Assembly: GCF_039521365.1 (NCBI RefSeq)
Contig: NZ_BAAACF010000003.1
Coordinates: 310,001 to 374,000 of the forward strand
Direction of reading: 5' to 3'
Origin: Clostridium_AW malenominatum
GTDB taxonomy: Bacteria > Bacillota > Clostridia > Clostridiales > Clostridiaceae
DNA: 64,000 nt
The stretch's first letter is position 1. Each line of letters begins with the position of its first letter. Made by a program: the position numbers and the translations under genes. Of the stretch, positions 49,714-58,826 are shown one piece after another. The notes under the pieces were generated by a model that was not told the DNA's origin, searched no databases, and saw only the letters and a list, made by a program, of their open reading frames with translations.

Positions 49714-50751
49714 CTATAATTCCGTGTATTTTCCTATTTGAACACCTTTATAATAGTGACTTATTATATATTTATAGTCCTTCCCATTTTTCCCCAAAGA
49801 ATTTGCTCCCCATTGACTCATTCCTACCCCATGCCCATATCCCTTACATATTATCTCTACAGTGTTTCCATTAAAAACAAAACTAAAATTAGTAGAGTTC
49901 AGTCCCATAATACTTCTAAATTTTGTTCCAGTTATTGTGGTTTTGCCTATTTGTAATTCCTTTACTCCGCCTGCTGAAGTTCTATTTTTTATTTTAATAT
50001 TATTTTTCAAATTACTAGAAGAGGTAATTGAGTTGGGGTAATAGCTATTAATCATCTTAACAAAGTTAGCATTAGTATATCTTAAACTTGATGTAAACTT
50101 TGGGGCAACTTCTTCTCCAGTGCTTTCTACGCTTTGCAAATAAGGAACCGATTGGGAAAACACCTCTTCTGAGCTTTCAGTTTTTCCACCACTTACAGCA
50201 AAGTAATATATATCCTTAGCTATACTGTTGTTATATACAATTACTTCTTCTTTTGTTTTTAAAACAGCCTCTTCAATTTTACTCCAATACTCATTTCCTT
50301 TACTTTCAGGCCATGCCTTAAATCTATCTTCCTTAGATATATAGGCTTGACAATGTACTGTATCACAGATATCACCTTCATTAATTTGTCCACATCCATT
50401 TCCTCCAACAGACTCCATATGGGCTAAGGCATAAGTTCTCGCTGCTACCGCTTGAGCCTTTAAAGCTTCAATGTTAAATTCTGCCGGCATTTCCGCTGCC
50501 ACTACTCCTTTAATATATTCTTCTATGTCCATTTCTTCTATGGTTTTAGTTTTTGTTCTGTATACCCTTATTTTTAGCTTATCTCTTGTTTTTAAAGTTA
50601 TTTCTTGCTCCTTTACTTCAAACTCTTTTATAGCTGAAGCTTTATTACCTTCCCTTAGCATAAAATATGAAAATATAGTAGTGAAGGTAATAAATAAAAA
50701 AACCGTTATTAATAACGTGCATAAATAAAAAAATGTATTATTTTTTTTCAT
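49714..50751 (-). CDS. spoIID: Stage II sporulation protein D (lytic transglycosylase)
   Basis: A 345-residue membrane-anchored transglycosylase of the SpoIIDMP engulfment complex that thins septal peptidoglycan. The N-terminal helix (residues 6-32) is followed by the catalytic-region VVAAEMPAEFNIEALKAQAV with its conserved Glu, a cysteine-bearing loop CGQINEGDICDTVHC, FAVSGGKTESSEEVF, and GYGHGVGMSQWGA. All signatures are intact. It follows murA by 66 bp. Confidence 0.96.
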   Translation of the reverse strand: MKKNNTFFYLCTLLITVFLFITFTTIFSYFMLREGNKASAIKEFEVKEQEITLKTRDKLKIRVYRTKTKTIEEMDIEEYIKGVVAAEMPAEFNIEALKAQAVAARTYALAHMESVGGNGCGQINEGDICDTVHCQAYISKEDRFKAWPESKGNEYWSKIEEAVLKTKEEVIVYNNSIAKDIYYFAVSGGKTESSEEVFSQSVPYLQSVESTGEEVAPKFTSSLRYTNANFVKMINSYYPNSITSSSNLKNNIKIKNRTSAGGVKELQIGKTTITGTKFRSIMGLNSTNFSFVFNGNTVEIICKGYGHGVGMSQWGANSLGKNGKDYKYIISHYYKGVQIGKYTEL

Positions 50752-50817
50752 AGAGGTTTTCTCCTTTTTAAGCTTAAGTTATTTCTTTATAAATATATGA
50801 GAAAACCTTTTTTATTA

Positions 50818-52074
50818 TTACACTCTATATATTTCCGCCCCTAGAGCTTTTAGCTTTTCTTCTATGGCTACATAACCTCTATCCACATGATAAATTTCCA
50901 TAACCTCTGTAACTCCTTCAGCTGCTAGACCACAAAGTATTAATGCAGCCCCAGCTCTTAAATCCGTAGCTTTTACCTGGCATCCTGTAAGTTTATCTGT
51001 ACCTTCTATTACAGCACTTCTACCATCAATTTTGATGTTTGCTCCCATTCTCTTCATTTCTGGTGCATGCATAAATCTATTTTCAAATATGGTTTCTGTT
51101 ATAACACTGGTACCATTAACAGAAGCAAGCAGTGCCATCATTTGAGATTGCATATCTGTTGGAAACCCTGGATAAGGCATAGTTTTTATATCCACTGGTT
51201 TTAACTCTCTTCTTCCATCTAATATTAAAACATCCTTTTCAACCTCAATTACTACTCCCATCTCCGTAAGCTTTGCAATTACGGGTTTTAAATGTTCCTC
51301 ATTAACTCCTATAATTTTAATTCTACTTTTAGTTATTGCACCTGCTACCATAAAAGTACCTGCTTCTATTCTGTCATATATAGGTTTATGAGTTACACCA
51401 TTTAATTCTTTTACCCCAGTTATCTTTATCTTCCCTGTACCAGCTCCAGTTATCTTAGCTCCCATTTTGTTTAGATAATTAGCTAAATCTTCAATTTCAG
51501 GCTCCTCTGCTGCATTTTCAATTATAGTTTCACCTTCTGCCATAGTAGCTGCCATAATTATATTTTCAGTAGCACCCACAGAAGGGAAATCCAGATATAT
51601 ATTGCTTCCTATAAGTTTCTCTGCTCTAGCTTCAACATATCCATATCCTAGTTTTATCTCTGCCCCTAGTGCAGTAAATCCTTTTAAATGCAAATCTATA
51701 GGCCTTGTTCCAATGTTACATCCTCCTGGAAGAGATATTCTAACTCTTCCAAACCGAGCAAGCATGGGTCCCATAATTAAAAAAGATGCTCTTAATTTTT
51801 TTACTAAATCGCAGGAAGGTTCAATGCTCGATATTCCAGAAGATTTTATAGCTATTCTATTGCTTTCTTTGTCTATATTAACCTCTGCGGAAATAGACCT
51901 TAACACATCACTTATTACAAAAACATCTTCTAACATGGGAGCATTTTCTATAATACATTCCCCATTCCCTAATATACTAGCTGCTATAATGGGTAAAACA
52001 GAATTTTTAGCTGAACATATTTTAACTTCTCCACTTAAGGTTTTTCCACCCTTTACTACAATCTTATCCATCAT
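50818..52074 (-). CDS. murA: UDP-N-acetylglucosamine 1-carboxyvinyltransferase
   Basis: A 418-residue enzyme for the first committed step of peptidoglycan synthesis, transferring enolpyruvate from PEP. The substrate residues KN lie in ICSAKNSVLPI near 22, and the catalytic, fosfomycin-reactive Cys is in LPGGCNIGTRPID near 118. Two adjacent ATG codons (52074 and 52071) are possible starts; GGAGG fits the second slightly better. Position between ywmB and spoIID matches the sporulation-linked MurAA/MurA copy of Bacillus and clostridia. Confidence 0.96.
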   Translation of the reverse strand: MMDKIVVKGGKTLSGEVKICSAKNSVLPIIAASILGNGECIIENAPMLEDVFVISDVLRSISAEVNIDKESNRIAIKSSGISSIEPSCDLVKKLRASFLIMGPMLARFGRVRISLPGGCNIGTRPIDLHLKGFTALGAEIKLGYGYVEARAEKLIGSNIYLDFPSVGATENIIMAATMAEGETIIENAAEEPEIEDLANYLNKMGAKITGAGTGKIKITGVKELNGVTHKPIYDRIEAGTFMVAGAITKSRIKIIGVNEEHLKPVIAKLTEMGVVIEVEKDVLILDGRRELKPVDIKTMPYPGFPTDMQSQMMALLASVNGTSVITETIFENRFMHAPEMKRMGANIKIDGRSAVIEGTDKLTGCQVKATDLRAGAALILCGLAAEGVTEVMEIYHVDRGYVAIEEKLKALGAEIYRV

Positions 52075-52093
52075 TATCCTCCATTACAAATTT

Positions 52094-52783
52094 CTAATAA
52101 GAAGTAAGTATTTCTGGCGTTCCAATAATAATATAATTACCAGAGTAGTAATTACATAACGCATAATTTAAATCTATAAGTTTTCCTCCTATTGTAATAG
52201 GATTAAATTTCTTACTGTACGCAATCGTACTATATCCATTGTCGATTTTTATAGAATTTATATTTTCTGCATCTTCTCTCTTCAACAGAGCCTTTATTTT
52301 ACGATTTACATCCTTTAAATTATCCTCATAAATTTTAGCCTTTATATACTTAAAATAACTTGTACCTCTATTATCTATGGCCTCACTAATTTCTATTTCC
52401 ATATCATCCAAATCATAATTACTTGTTTCTTTTATAAAATCTATGGTTATTACATTATATTTTTCATAGTTAGTACTTTGAATATATCCTTTTATATTTC
52501 CGCTATTGAATTCTACTCCATAAATTTTCTTATTCTCTCTAACATTTGTATAATTATATTTATCAATTTTTAATTTTTTTAATATATCATGAATTTGCTT
52601 TTTGTCATCTTCATAAGTTATAAAATTTGTTTTAACTCCACACTCCTGTATGTCTCCTTTAGCTTCCTGAACAATATCTTGTAAAAGAAGTCCCGAGCCT
52701 GTTGCCTTAGGCTTATCCACATTTAAAATTAAAAAAACTAAGCATATAACGCTTATTATTAACATAAATCTCTTACTTTTCAT
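52094..52783 (-). CDS. ywmB: YwmB-family exported protein
   Basis: A 229-residue protein with a signal anchor (RFMLIISVICLVFLILNV) and a region resembling the YwmB fold (annotated TATA-box-binding-like): GDIQECGVKTNFITYEDDKK, then VEFNSGNIKGYIQSTNYEKY. Family role is unknown. It precedes murA by 19 bp, and the block ywmB-murA-spoIID-spoIIQ-spoIIID is widely conserved, which gives a more certain identity than the sequence alone. C-terminal IGTPEILTSY is complete. Confidence 0.85.
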   Translation of the reverse strand: MKSKRFMLIISVICLVFLILNVDKPKATGSGLLLQDIVQEAKGDIQECGVKTNFITYEDDKKQIHDILKKLKIDKYNYTNVRENKKIYGVEFNSGNIKGYIQSTNYEKYNVITIDFIKETSNYDLDDMEIEISEAIDNRGTSYFKYIKAKIYEDNLKDVNRKIKALLKREDAENINSIKIDNGYSTIAYSKKFNPITIGGKLIDLNYALCNYYSGNYIIIGTPEILTSY

Positions 52784-52945
52784 ATATTACGCTAAGATAT
52801 AGCTTCCCCCCTATAATTTAATCCATTTTTTCCCTTTAAATTAAATTATAGACACATCTGATTTTTTTATTCACTAAATATATTATCAATATATAATATT
52901 TTGGCAAAAATGTTACAAACTATAACACTATAATTTTCTTAAAAT

Positions 52946-52991
52946 AAAAAAGGCAGATAGTTTTCTAGAAAGAAAACTATCTTCCTTTTTT
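52946..52991 (-). terminator. Terminator of the thiolase gene
   Basis: GATAGTTTTC and GAAAACTATC pair (10 bp) around a 6-nt loop, extended by AAAAAAGG/CCTTTTTT, with T-rich sequence downstream on the minus strand. Confidence 0.85.
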
Positions 52992-53006
52992 ATTATTTAC
53001 TATATA

Positions 53007-54185
53007 TTATCTTTCAACGATAAGAGCTGTTCCCATTCCTCCACCTATACAAAGAGTAGCTAATCCCTTCTTAGCGTCTCTTTTATTCATTTCATGAAGA
53101 AGTGTAACTAGTATTCTTGCACCTGATGCTCCTATTGGATGTCCAAGAGCTATAGCTCCACCATTTACGTTAACTTTTTCCATATCAAATTTCAAATCTT
53201 TTCCTACTGCTAAACTCTGAGAAGCAAAAGCTTCATTAGCTTCTATTAAGTCAATATCTTCAATAGTTAAGTTAGCTTTTTCTAAAGCTATCTTTGTTGA
53301 ATGGAATGGTCCGTATCCCATTATTGAAGGTTCTAATCCTGCTGAACCATAAGAAGTAATTTTTGCTAATGGTGTTATTCCTAATTCTTTAGCCTTGTCA
53401 GCGCTCATTATAACTAGTGCCGCCGCACCATCATTGATACCTGATGCGTTACCCGCTGTAACTGTTCCATCCTTCTTGAATGCTGGCTTTAATTTAGTTA
53501 AACTTTCTATAGTTGTTCCGAACTTTGGATACTCATCTGTATCAAAAGCTACTGGTTCTCCCTTTCTTTGAGGGATCATTACTGGAACTATTTCGTCTTT
53601 AAATTTTCCTTCTTTTATAGCTTTTTCAGCCTTTTGTTGAGAAGCTGCTGCGAAAGCATCCTGCTCTTCTCTAGTCAATCCCCATTGTTCAGCAATATTT
53701 TCAGCTGTTATTCCCATGTGATAGTTATTGAAAGCATCCCATAAACCATCGTTTATCATGGTATCAACCATTTGTCCATTACCCATTCTTTGTCCCCATC
53801 TAGCTGTTTGTAATATGTATGGTGCCTTTGACATACTTTCCATTCCACCAGCAACTATTACGTCAGCATCTCCAGCTTTTATCATTTGGCAAGCTAAACT
53901 AACAGCTCTTAATCCTGAACCACAAACTTTATTTAAAGTAAATGCTGGAACTTCGTTTGGTAATCCTGCCTTTATAACAGCTTGTCTTGCAACGTTTTGT
54001 CCAAGTCCCGCCTGCAAAACGTTACCCATTATAACTTCTTGAACTTGTTCACCTTTGATTCCTGCTCTGTTTATAGCTTCTTTTATAACTGTAGCTCCTA
54101 AATCTGCTGCAGCAACATCCTTTAATCCTCCACCAAAGGCTCCTATTGCTGTTCTAACCGCACTTGCAATTACTACTTCTCTCAT
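53007..54185 (-). CDS. thlA: Acetyl-CoA acetyltransferase (thiolase)
   Basis: A 392-residue biosynthetic thiolase condensing two acetyl-CoA to acetoacetyl-CoA, the entry step to butyrate or butanol formation. The acyl-enzyme Cys is in LNKVCGSGLRAVSLA near residue 88, the His in GHPIGASGARILV near 348 and the second Cys in LCIGGGMGTALIVER. An AGGAGGG ribosome site precedes the ATG. The gene is monocistronic with a strong promoter resembling the C. acetobutylicum thlA promoter, consistent with high expression in a butyrate-forming Clostridium. Confidence 0.95.
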   Translation of the reverse strand: MREVVIASAVRTAIGAFGGGLKDVAAADLGATVIKEAINRAGIKGEQVQEVIMGNVLQAGLGQNVARQAVIKAGLPNEVPAFTLNKVCGSGLRAVSLACQMIKAGDADVIVAGGMESMSKAPYILQTARWGQRMGNGQMVDTMINDGLWDAFNNYHMGITAENIAEQWGLTREEQDAFAAASQQKAEKAIKEGKFKDEIVPVMIPQRKGEPVAFDTDEYPKFGTTIESLTKLKPAFKKDGTVTAGNASGINDGAAALVIMSADKAKELGITPLAKITSYGSAGLEPSIMGYGPFHSTKIALEKANLTIEDIDLIEANEAFASQSLAVGKDLKFDMEKVNVNGGAIALGHPIGASGARILVTLLHEMNKRDAKKGLATLCIGGGMGTALIVER

Positions 54186-54256
54186 TAATAAACCCTCCTA
54201 TTATTATAATTATAAATTTTTCATACTAAATAACTGATTATTTTGTCAACAATTTA

Positions 54257-54285
54257 ATTATAAACCTATTCTGTTATTTTATCAA
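54257..54285 (-). promoter_or_regulatory. Promoter of the thiolase gene
   Basis: Minus-strand TTGATA (54280-54285) and TATAAT (54257-54262), 17-bp spacer. TTAACAA just upstream and TTGTTGACAAAA just downstream of the -10 box resemble half or imperfect sites for the redox repressor Rex (TTGTTAANNNNTTAACAA); Rex binding is inference. Confidence 0.75.
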
Positions 54286-54313
54286 TATAAAGTTGTTAAA
54301 AAAAACACAAAGT

Positions 54314-55468
54314 TTATACTATATTATAATCTTCTGGTCTATTCTTCTCGAAACCATAGTAATACAAGATACTTTCAGCTATTCTAATAGAAGCATTCCC
54401 ATCTCCATAAGGGTTTATGGCCTTACTCATTTTTTCATATTTCAAAAAATCCCTAATTAAACCATTTGTTTCTGTTAATATATCTTCAATCTTTGTTCCG
54501 ACAATTTTCACCGTTCCAGCATTTACTGCCTCTTGTCTTTCAGTCACATCTCTTAGAAGAATCACAGGTTTTCCTAAGTGAGGTGCTTCCTCTTGCAGTC
54601 CACCGGAATCCGTCATAACTAAGTAACATTTATTCATTAGATTATGGGTTTCTTTTGTATCTAAAGGAGGAAGAATGTGTATTCTATCTAAATTTCCTAA
54701 ATGCTTTATAACCACATCTTTTACCAATGGATTTAAATGTGCTAAATAAACCACTTCTACATCTTCGTTGGTTGCTACAATTTCTTTTAATGCTATACAT
54801 ATATTTTCTATGCCCTTACCCCAATTTTCTCTTCTATGGGCTGTAACCATTATAATCTTTTTATTATTATAATCTATTTCATTTAATAATGAATTTTGAA
54901 ACACATAATTTTTTTCTACAGTAAAATTCATAGCATCAATTACAGTATTACCAGTTACAAAAATATCTTTTTCCGCTACACCTTCTCTTAATAAATTTTC
55001 TTTAGAAGTAGTAGTTGGTGCAAAATGCAGATCTGCAATAGAACCTGTTAATTTTCTATTCATCTCTTCTGGAAATGGAAAATACTTATCAAAGGTTCTT
55101 AGTCCTGCTTCTACATGACCCACTTTAATTTTATTATAAAAAGCAGCTAATGCACCTGCAAAAGTCGTTGTAGTATCTCCATGAACCAATATTAAGTTAG
55201 GCTTTTCTTTATCGAATATATCCTTTAATCCTTCTAATACCCTGGTGGTAATACCAGTAAGACTTTGTTTGTCCTTCATTATATTTAAATCATAATCAGG
55301 AATTATATGAAATAAATCTAAAACTTGATCTAACATTTCCCTATGCTGCGCTGTAACACATACCTTATTTTCGATTTCACTTATATTTTCTAACTCCTTA
55401 ACTAAAGGAGCCATCTTTATCGCTTCAGGTCTAGTACCAAATATAGTAATAACCTTAATTTTATTCAT
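54314..55468 (-). CDS. wecB: UDP-N-acetylglucosamine 2-epimerase (non-hydrolysing)
   Basis: A 384-residue epimerase that makes UDP-ManNAc for wall teichoic acid or other surface polymers. Signatures include IFGTRPEAIKMAPLVKEL, VHGDTTTTFAGALAAF, VGHVEAGLRTFDKYFPFPEE and MTDSGGLQEEAPHLGKPVIL with the catalytic acidic and His residues. It follows a WecA/TagO-type transferase by 27 bp, and the two form a surface-polymer initiation operon. MnaA is an equivalent name in Gram-positive bacteria. Confidence 0.94.
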   Translation of the reverse strand: MNKIKVITIFGTRPEAIKMAPLVKELENISEIENKVCVTAQHREMLDQVLDLFHIIPDYDLNIMKDKQSLTGITTRVLEGLKDIFDKEKPNLILVHGDTTTTFAGALAAFYNKIKVGHVEAGLRTFDKYFPFPEEMNRKLTGSIADLHFAPTTTSKENLLREGVAEKDIFVTGNTVIDAMNFTVEKNYVFQNSLLNEIDYNNKKIIMVTAHRRENWGKGIENICIALKEIVATNEDVEVVYLAHLNPLVKDVVIKHLGNLDRIHILPPLDTKETHNLMNKCYLVMTDSGGLQEEAPHLGKPVILLRDVTERQEAVNAGTVKIVGTKIEDILTETNGLIRDFLKYEKMSKAINPYGDGNASIRIAESILYYYGFEKNRPEDYNIV

Positions 55469-55495
55469 AACTCTACCTCCACAATTTATTGGCAG

Positions 55496-56530
55496 TTATT
55501 CTTTATGCTTGAAAAAACCATATTTCCAAGCAATTATAACAAGCATAGACATTACTATAGCTAATAAAAAATAAGAGCTTTGACTGCTTACTTGCATGGC
55601 TAAAATTGCAAAACTTCCTAGTATTGCGCTTATTAAGTACATTATTATAACAGCTTGCCTCTGAGTTAAACCCATGTCTAGCAATCTATGGTGTAAGTGG
55701 CCCTTATCCGCTTCCATTATAGGTTTTCCATTTATCTTTCTTCTAATCATAGCAAATAAAGTATCGTATATAGGTAGACCCAGTGCTAAGATTGGTACCG
55801 AAATAGCAAAGGCAGCTGCAGATTTAATTGCCCCTTCAATGGATATTGAGGCTAATAAAAATCCAAGTAGTTGAGCCCCTGTATCTCCCATAAATATAGA
55901 TGCCGGATTAAAATTATACGGAAGAAAACCTAATATCGCTCCGCATAGAGCTATAGTTAAGTAAGCAGCTTCAAATCTAGTTTTAATAGTAAATAATGTT
56001 ATTATAAATAAAGTAAAGCAAGATATTAAAGCTACCCCTGCTGCCAATCCATCCAATCCATCTATTAAGTTTATGGAATTTGTGACTCCAACCACCCATA
56101 GTATAGTTAATGGTATGGATAAGTAACCCAAGTCTAACCATTGAGCAACCCCTGGGAAGGGATTTGTAATTAATGAGATTTTAACTCCATATACAATCAA
56201 TATTCCAGCTGATGATAACTGAAACAAAAGTTTTACCAAAGGTTTTATTTCATATTTATCGTCTAAAAATCCACCTATCAAAATAATTGTTGCTCCTATT
56301 ATTATTCCCTTTTGCGCCCTAGTTAAAGGACCTACTTTTAGTAAAACCGAAATAATAAAGGACATGTATATAGCTAATCCCCCCAATAGAGGCGTAGGTT
56401 TTTTATGTATTCTCCTCTTATCTTTAGGTATATCTATAACATTCAATTTATATGCAAGTTTTTTAACTAATGGTGTAAATAAAAACGATAATATAGTAGA
56501 AAAAATAGCTACTGTAAATAAATTTTTCAT
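55496..56530 (-). CDS. tagO: WecA/TagO-type undecaprenyl-phosphate GlcNAc-1-phosphate transferase
   Basis: A 344-residue polytopic enzyme with about ten membrane segments that attaches GlcNAc-1-P to undecaprenyl phosphate. Motifs visible are GGFLDDKYEIKP (DD), SINLIDGLDGLAAGVALISC (D-x-x-DG-L), FMGDTGAQLLGFLLASI and GHLHHRLLDMGLTQRQ, the His-rich cytoplasmic loop that separates WecA-type from MraY. It is co-operonic with the epimerase gene downstream. Confidence 0.92.
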   Translation of the reverse strand: MKNLFTVAIFSTILSFLFTPLVKKLAYKLNVIDIPKDKRRIHKKPTPLLGGLAIYMSFIISVLLKVGPLTRAQKGIIIGATIILIGGFLDDKYEIKPLVKLLFQLSSAGILIVYGVKISLITNPFPGVAQWLDLGYLSIPLTILWVVGVTNSINLIDGLDGLAAGVALISCFTLFIITLFTIKTRFEAAYLTIALCGAILGFLPYNFNPASIFMGDTGAQLLGFLLASISIEGAIKSAAAFAISVPILALGLPIYDTLFAMIRRKINGKPIMEADKGHLHHRLLDMGLTQRQAVIIMYLISAILGSFAILAMQVSSQSSYFLLAIVMSMLVIIAWKYGFFKHKE

Positions 56531-56566
56531 ATTTTACCTCTCTAATCAATAAGGGCTAAATATTTA

Positions 56567-57055
56567 TTAGTATCCGAATGTATCAGATAGTGAATCATCA
56601 TTGTCAATCCATTCCTGCACTTTAATAACTCTATAATCTTTTTCAGTATCTCTAATTATTACAAACTCTATTCCTGAATTTATAATTAATCTTTTACACA
56701 TAATGCATGAGTTAGCGTCTTTGACCAATTCTCCTGTATTGGCATCTTTACCTACAAGATACAAGGTACCCCCTATCATATCTTTTCTAGATGCACTTAT
56801 TATAGCATTCGCCTCGGAATGTACTGATCTGCATAGCTCATATTGAGTTCCTCTAGGTACCTTTAATTGTTCTCTTCTGCAAAATCCTAAATCATTACAA
56901 TTTTTTCTACCTCTAGGTGCCCCAGTATACCCTGTAGAAATAATTTCGTCATTTTTCACTATAGCACATCCATAATTTCTTCTCAAACAAGTGCCTCTTT
57001 CAAGAACTGTTTCAGCTATATCAAGATAATAATTATGTTTATCTCTTCTTTCCAT
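56567..57055 (-). CDS. Deoxycytidylate (dCMP) deaminase family protein
   Basis: A 162-residue zinc deaminase converting dCMP to dUMP for thymidylate synthesis. Zinc site motifs are VHSEANAIISASR near residue 85 and NSCIMCKRLIINSGIE near 125; the N-terminal CAIVKNDEIISTGYTGAPRG is typical. The start at 57055 follows GAGGGGATG by about 4 bp; 57082 is an in-frame alternative start without a good ribosome site. It is related to ComEB, but comEA/EC are not adjacent. It lies between tagO and upp. Confidence 0.9.
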   Translation of the reverse strand: MERRDKHNYYLDIAETVLERGTCLRRNYGCAIVKNDEIISTGYTGAPRGRKNCNDLGFCRREQLKVPRGTQYELCRSVHSEANAIISASRKDMIGGTLYLVGKDANTGELVKDANSCIMCKRLIINSGIEFVIIRDTEKDYRVIKVQEWIDNDDSLSDTFGY

Positions 57056-57105
57056 TTTACATCCCCTCGTACAATATATCATTTACTATTATAGGTCAAA
57101 AAAAC

Positions 57106-57128
57106 AAAGCTGGCAATGTGCCAGCTTT
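57106..57128 (-). terminator. Terminator of upp
   Basis: AAAGCTGGCA and TGCCAGCTTT pair over 10 bp around ATG/CAT. The minus strand continues with GTTTTTTTG. Confidence 0.9.
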
Positions 57129-57133
57129 ATTTT

Positions 57134-57763
57134 TTACTTAGTTCCAAATAATCTATCTCCTGCGTCTCCAAGACCTGGAACTATATATCCTTTTTCATTT
57201 AATTTTTCATCTATTTCTGCTATATAAATATCTACATCTGGGTGAGCCTCTTGAACAGCCTTTATTCCTTCAGGAGCAGCAATTAAGCACATAAGTCTTA
57301 TGTATTTAGCTCCTTTAGCTTTTAAAAGAGTTATAGCATCTACAGCCGAACCTCCTGTAGCTAGCATTGGATCAGTAACTATAACATCTCTTTCTCCAAT
57401 GTCTTGTGGAAGCTTGCAGAAATATTCCACAGGTTTTAAAGTTTCTTCATCTCTATATAGTCCTATGTGTCCTACCTTTGCTGCTGGTATCATGCTTAAC
57501 ATTCCATCTACCATTCCAAGACCAGCTCTTAATATAGGAACTATTGCTACCTTCTTTCCTGCTAGCATTTTGCATTTTGCAGTGCAGATTGGAGTTTCTA
57601 TTTCAACTTCTTCTAGCTCTAAATCCCTTGTTACCTCATAAGCCATAAGCATAGCTACTTCTTCAACTAATTCTCTAAATTCCTTTGACCCAGTGTTTTT
57701 ATCTCTTATAAAACTTAATTTATGTAGTATTAAAGGATGTCCTATTTGTGTTACTTTGCTCAT
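57134..57763 (-). CDS. upp: Uracil phosphoribosyltransferase
   Basis: A 209-residue pyrimidine salvage enzyme forming UMP from uracil and PRPP. Signatures are VTQIGHPLILHKLSFIRDKN at the start, VPILRAGLGMVDGMLSMIP and the PRPP loop VTDPMLATGGSAVDAI near 135. The C-terminus YIVPGLGDAGDRLFGTK is intact. It follows rpiB by 18 bp, so it is part of the ywlE-rpiB-upp transcript. Confidence 0.97.
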   Translation of the reverse strand: MSKVTQIGHPLILHKLSFIRDKNTGSKEFRELVEEVAMLMAYEVTRDLELEEVEIETPICTAKCKMLAGKKVAIVPILRAGLGMVDGMLSMIPAAKVGHIGLYRDEETLKPVEYFCKLPQDIGERDVIVTDPMLATGGSAVDAITLLKAKGAKYIRLMCLIAAPEGIKAVQEAHPDVDIYIAEIDEKLNEKGYIVPGLGDAGDRLFGTK

Positions 57764-57781
57764 ATTAATTCCTCCTAAAAT

Positions 57782-58231
57782 TTATTTATTATATTTTTTC
57801 TCAATTTGTGATATTTTATCGACTCTTCTTGCATGTCTTCCGCCCTCATATTTTGCTCCCAAAAAAGCATCCACTATATCAAGGGCTAAACCTAAGCCTA
57901 CAACTCTTTGACCTAGAGCTAATATATTTGCATCATTATGTTCTCTACATGAATGTGCACTAAAAGTATCTCCACAAAGAGCAGCTCTTACTCCCGGAAC
58001 TTTATTTGCAGCAATGCTTATTCCTATACCTGTACCGCAAATTAATATACCAAAGTCAAATCTTTTACTAACTACTTCTTCTGCTACTAACAATCCGTAG
58101 TCAGAGTAGTCACAAGAATCCTCTGATAGAGTACCAAAATCTCTAACTTCAATACCCTTTTTCTCCAAATGTTTAATAATTTCCTTTTTTAAAGGTAAAC
58201 CTGCATGGTCACTTCCTAATGCAATTTTCAT
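57782..58231 (-). CDS. rpiB: Ribose-5-phosphate isomerase B
   Basis: A 149-residue RpiB/LacAB-type isomerase: ALGSDHAGLPLKKEIIKHLE at the N-terminus and the active-site Cys in LICGTGIGISIAANKVPGVR near residue 66. RREHNDANILALG-type segment is present as CREHNDANILALGQRVVG. It interconverts ribose-5-P and ribulose-5-P, supplying PRPP for the adjacent upp reaction. A GGAGG ribosome site precedes the ATG. Confidence 0.95.
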   Translation of the reverse strand: MKIALGSDHAGLPLKKEIIKHLEKKGIEVRDFGTLSEDSCDYSDYGLLVAEEVVSKRFDFGILICGTGIGISIAANKVPGVRAALCGDTFSAHSCREHNDANILALGQRVVGLGLALDIVDAFLGAKYEGGRHARRVDKISQIEKKYNK

Positions 58232-58271
58232 TGCTACACCTCCATAATTTAATAATTAATTACGCAAAAAA

Positions 58272-58308
58272 GGAAGATTAAGCATTCTACCGAATACCCT
58301 TATCTTCC
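58272..58308 (-). terminator. Terminator overlapping the end of ywlE
   Basis: Minus-strand GGAAGATAAG pairs with CTTAATCTTCC (one bulge), with an inner GTATTC/GAATGC stem, then TTTTTTGCG. It includes the last seven codons of the phosphatase gene. Confidence 0.75.
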
Positions 58309-58742
58309 TCTAATTTATTTAATAGTAATAAAATACTATTTTTAAGCTCTTTGAATGTATTATTATAAACGTCAATGTTGCCGCCATACGGGTCAATTAT
58401 ATCCCCTTCTATGCCGACATAGCTGTTTAATGAAAATACTTTCTCCTTATACTCAGGAAATTTATGAATTATTAATTCTCTCATGTATGAAGTCATAGTT
58501 AATATTAAATCAGAGTCATTAATTAATTCTTCTGTTAATTTAACTGCATATCTATCTTTTATATCTATTCCAAACTCATCCTTAACTATTAAAGCAGAAT
58601 TTAAAGAGGTTTTACTATAAGGTATTGCAGCTAAACCTGCTGAAAATGCTATATGAAAACTTTCATTTTTTAATGAATTAAAGATGACTTCAGCCATACA
58701 ACTTCTACAAGTATTTCCTGTACATAAAAACAGTATTTTCAT
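58287..58742 (-). CDS. ywlE: Low-molecular-weight phosphatase, YwlE-like arginine phosphatase
   Basis: A 151-residue LMW phosphatase with the P-loop LFLCTGNTCRSCMAEV (Cys7 and Arg13 of the CX5R motif) and the general acid in DPYGGNIDVY. The Thr in CTGNTCRS, instead of Ile/Leu in tyrosine phosphatases, is the feature linked to phospho-arginine specificity in Bacillus YwlE. The start at 58742 was chosen because GGAGGTG lies 5 bp upstream. It sits between tsaC and rpiB, a conserved order. No McsB kinase is in the window. Confidence 0.88.
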   Translation of the reverse strand: MKILFLCTGNTCRSCMAEVIFNSLKNESFHIAFSAGLAAIPYSKTSLNSALIVKDEFGIDIKDRYAVKLTEELINDSDLILTMTSYMRELIIHKFPEYKEKVFSLNSYVGIEGDIIDPYGGNIDVYNNTFKELKNSILLLLNKLEEDKGIR

Positions 58743-58826
58743 AAGCACCTCCATAAAATTTTTATAACTATCGTTAAAGATTTTAGCTTATTACATATGA
58801 TATGTCAACCATTATTATAAGAATAA

